From NCBI GenBank assembly GCA_009392675.1, contig VFFY01000096.1, positions 1 through 6,411 on the forward strand: a stretch of DNA of 6,411 nt, read 5' to 3'. Every line of letters begins with the position of its first letter. Position 1 is the stretch's first letter. Positions 5,810 through 6,411 of the stretch are shown here, one piece after another. The translations under genes and the position numbers were made by a program. This stretch comes from SAR202 cluster bacterium (GTDB taxonomy: Bacteria; Chloroflexota; Dehalococcoidia; Lucifugimonadales; UBA826). Under the pieces are notes generated by a model. That model searched no databases, had not been told where the DNA came from, and saw only the letters and a list, made by a program, of their open reading frames with translations.

Positions 5810-6411
5810 CGATCGACCTCTCCCATTATAATGTCAATCGAACCCAGCACTAAAACAGCGTCGGCAATATAGGTATCCCTAAGCATATATTCAAGGGCTT
5901 GTAGATTTGCAAAAGATGGTGGCCTTACTTTAACTCTGTAGGGTTTATCTGAGCCGTCGCTTACCAGGAAAACTCCTAGGTCACCTCTGGGAGATTCTGT
6001 ACGAACGAATACCTCTCCAACTGGTGGTCTAATTATCCTTCTAACTTTGGCAGAAATATCGCCGTTGGGAATATCGGATATGGCCTGTTCTACTATCTTG
6101 ATTGATTCTCTCATTTCTTCAACGCGGACATAATATCTATCCCAACAATCACCATTACTCCCCACCGGTATACCAAAATCAAACCGATTGTAAATTGAAT
6201 AAGGGTCTGTGACTCTTACATCTTCTATAACACCGGACGCTCGCAAAGCAGGCCCGGTCACACCATAATCCAAGGCATCCTCTCCAGTGATGATACCTAC
6301 CCCTTTTGTGCGAGCAAGAAACATCTCATTTTGGGATAAAAGACTGTCGCATTCATCGACACCTCTTTTGAGATGATCAAGTAATATCAGCACATTTTCA
6401 TCAAAATCATC
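5806..6411 (-). CDS. nuoD: NADH-quinone oxidoreductase subunit D (5' end cut by window)
   Basis: This peripheral-arm subunit (49 kDa subunit, related to the large subunit of NiFe hydrogenases) lines the quinone site with NuoB. The window holds the last 201 residues plus a TGA, roughly the C-terminal half of a usual 390-420. The frame stays open to 6411 (DDFDEN precedes the GTG at 6393), so that GTG is an internal valine codon and not a start. Family signatures: RTKGVGIITGEDALDYGVTG, IPVGSNGDCWDRYYVRVEEM, RTESPRGDLGVFLVSDGSDK, RVKVRPPSFANLQAL and the C-terminal GSIDIIMGEVDR. The hydrogenase-type Ni-binding cysteines are not present at the C-terminus, as expected for NuoD. The quinone-site His and Tyr of the N-terminal half lie outside the window, as does evidence for or against a NuoC-NuoD fusion. 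The stop overlaps the nuoH start by four bases. Confidence 0.96.
   Translation of the reverse strand, partial: DDFDENVLILLDHLKRGVDECDSLLSQNEMFLARTKGVGIITGEDALDYGVTGPALRASGVIEDVRVTDPYSIYNRFDFGIPVGSNGDCWDRYYVRVEEMRESIKIVEQAISDIPNGDISAKVRRIIRPPVGEVFVRTESPRGDLGVFLVSDGSDKPYRVKVRPPSFANLQALEYMLRDTYIADAVLVLGSIDIIMGEVDR
5817..5824 (-). promoter_or_regulatory. Ribosome-binding site of nuoH
   Basis: The coding strand reads GGGAGAGG, embedded in the last codons of nuoD (GEVDR) and 7 bases before the ATG at 5809. It is the strongest Shine-Dalgarno in the window and selects that ATG over the one two codons downstream. It fits an open re-initiation site at the ATGA overlap. Confidence 0.65.

Noticed and set aside
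6391..6393. GTG as a start codon for nuoD
   Set aside because: The frame continues upstream to the window edge, and the homology begins in the middle of NuoD, so this is an internal valine codon.

Overview
The window is one continuous minus-strand run of respiratory complex I (NADH-quinone oxidoreductase, nuo/ndh family) genes. Read in the direction of transcription, from high to low coordinates, the order is nuoD (5' end cut by the window edge), nuoH, nuoI, nuoJ, nuoK, nuoL, nuoM (3' end cut by the other edge). Everything is coding except a 10-base nuoK-nuoL gap. I found no promoter, terminator, tRNA, mobile element or CRISPR. The plus-strand ORFs and one short minus-strand ORF are shadows of these genes.

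Organism: a bacterium of moderate to low GC (about 40% by eye) with standard ATG starts, Shine-Dalgarno-like sites and extreme gene packing. nuoD runs straight into nuoH, with no nuoE, nuoF or nuoG between them as there would be in the E. coli order. This D-H-I-J-K-L-M order, together with the wording of NuoI, NuoH and NuoM (PFDIHHAESEVVGGP in NuoH, CVDVCNFDAIEM in NuoI, TWSPDGHVAAPTA in NuoM), reminds me of Chloroflexota, for example uncultured marine SAR202/Dehalococcoidia-type lineages. That is an impression from memory, not a search result.

How the parts fit: NuoD and NuoI belong to the peripheral arm (quinone-site module and the last two 4Fe-4S clusters). NuoH carries the quinone entry chamber and the proton-relay start. 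NuoJ and NuoK form the membrane link. NuoL and NuoM are antiporter-like proton-pumping subunits. nuoN would be expected just beyond position 1, and nuoA, nuoB and nuoC beyond position 6411. The electron-input module (NuoEFG or a substitute) is not visible, so the electron donor cannot be read from this window.

This is mostly an ordinary, intact operon with no sign of a wholly new system. The points worth a second look are residue-level departures at functional sites (the TM7 lysine of NuoM, a NuoH quinone-loop glutamate, the NuoI cluster motif), the absence of EFG between D and H, a small hairpin over the nuoJ ribosome-binding site, and the one-base to four-base gene overlaps.
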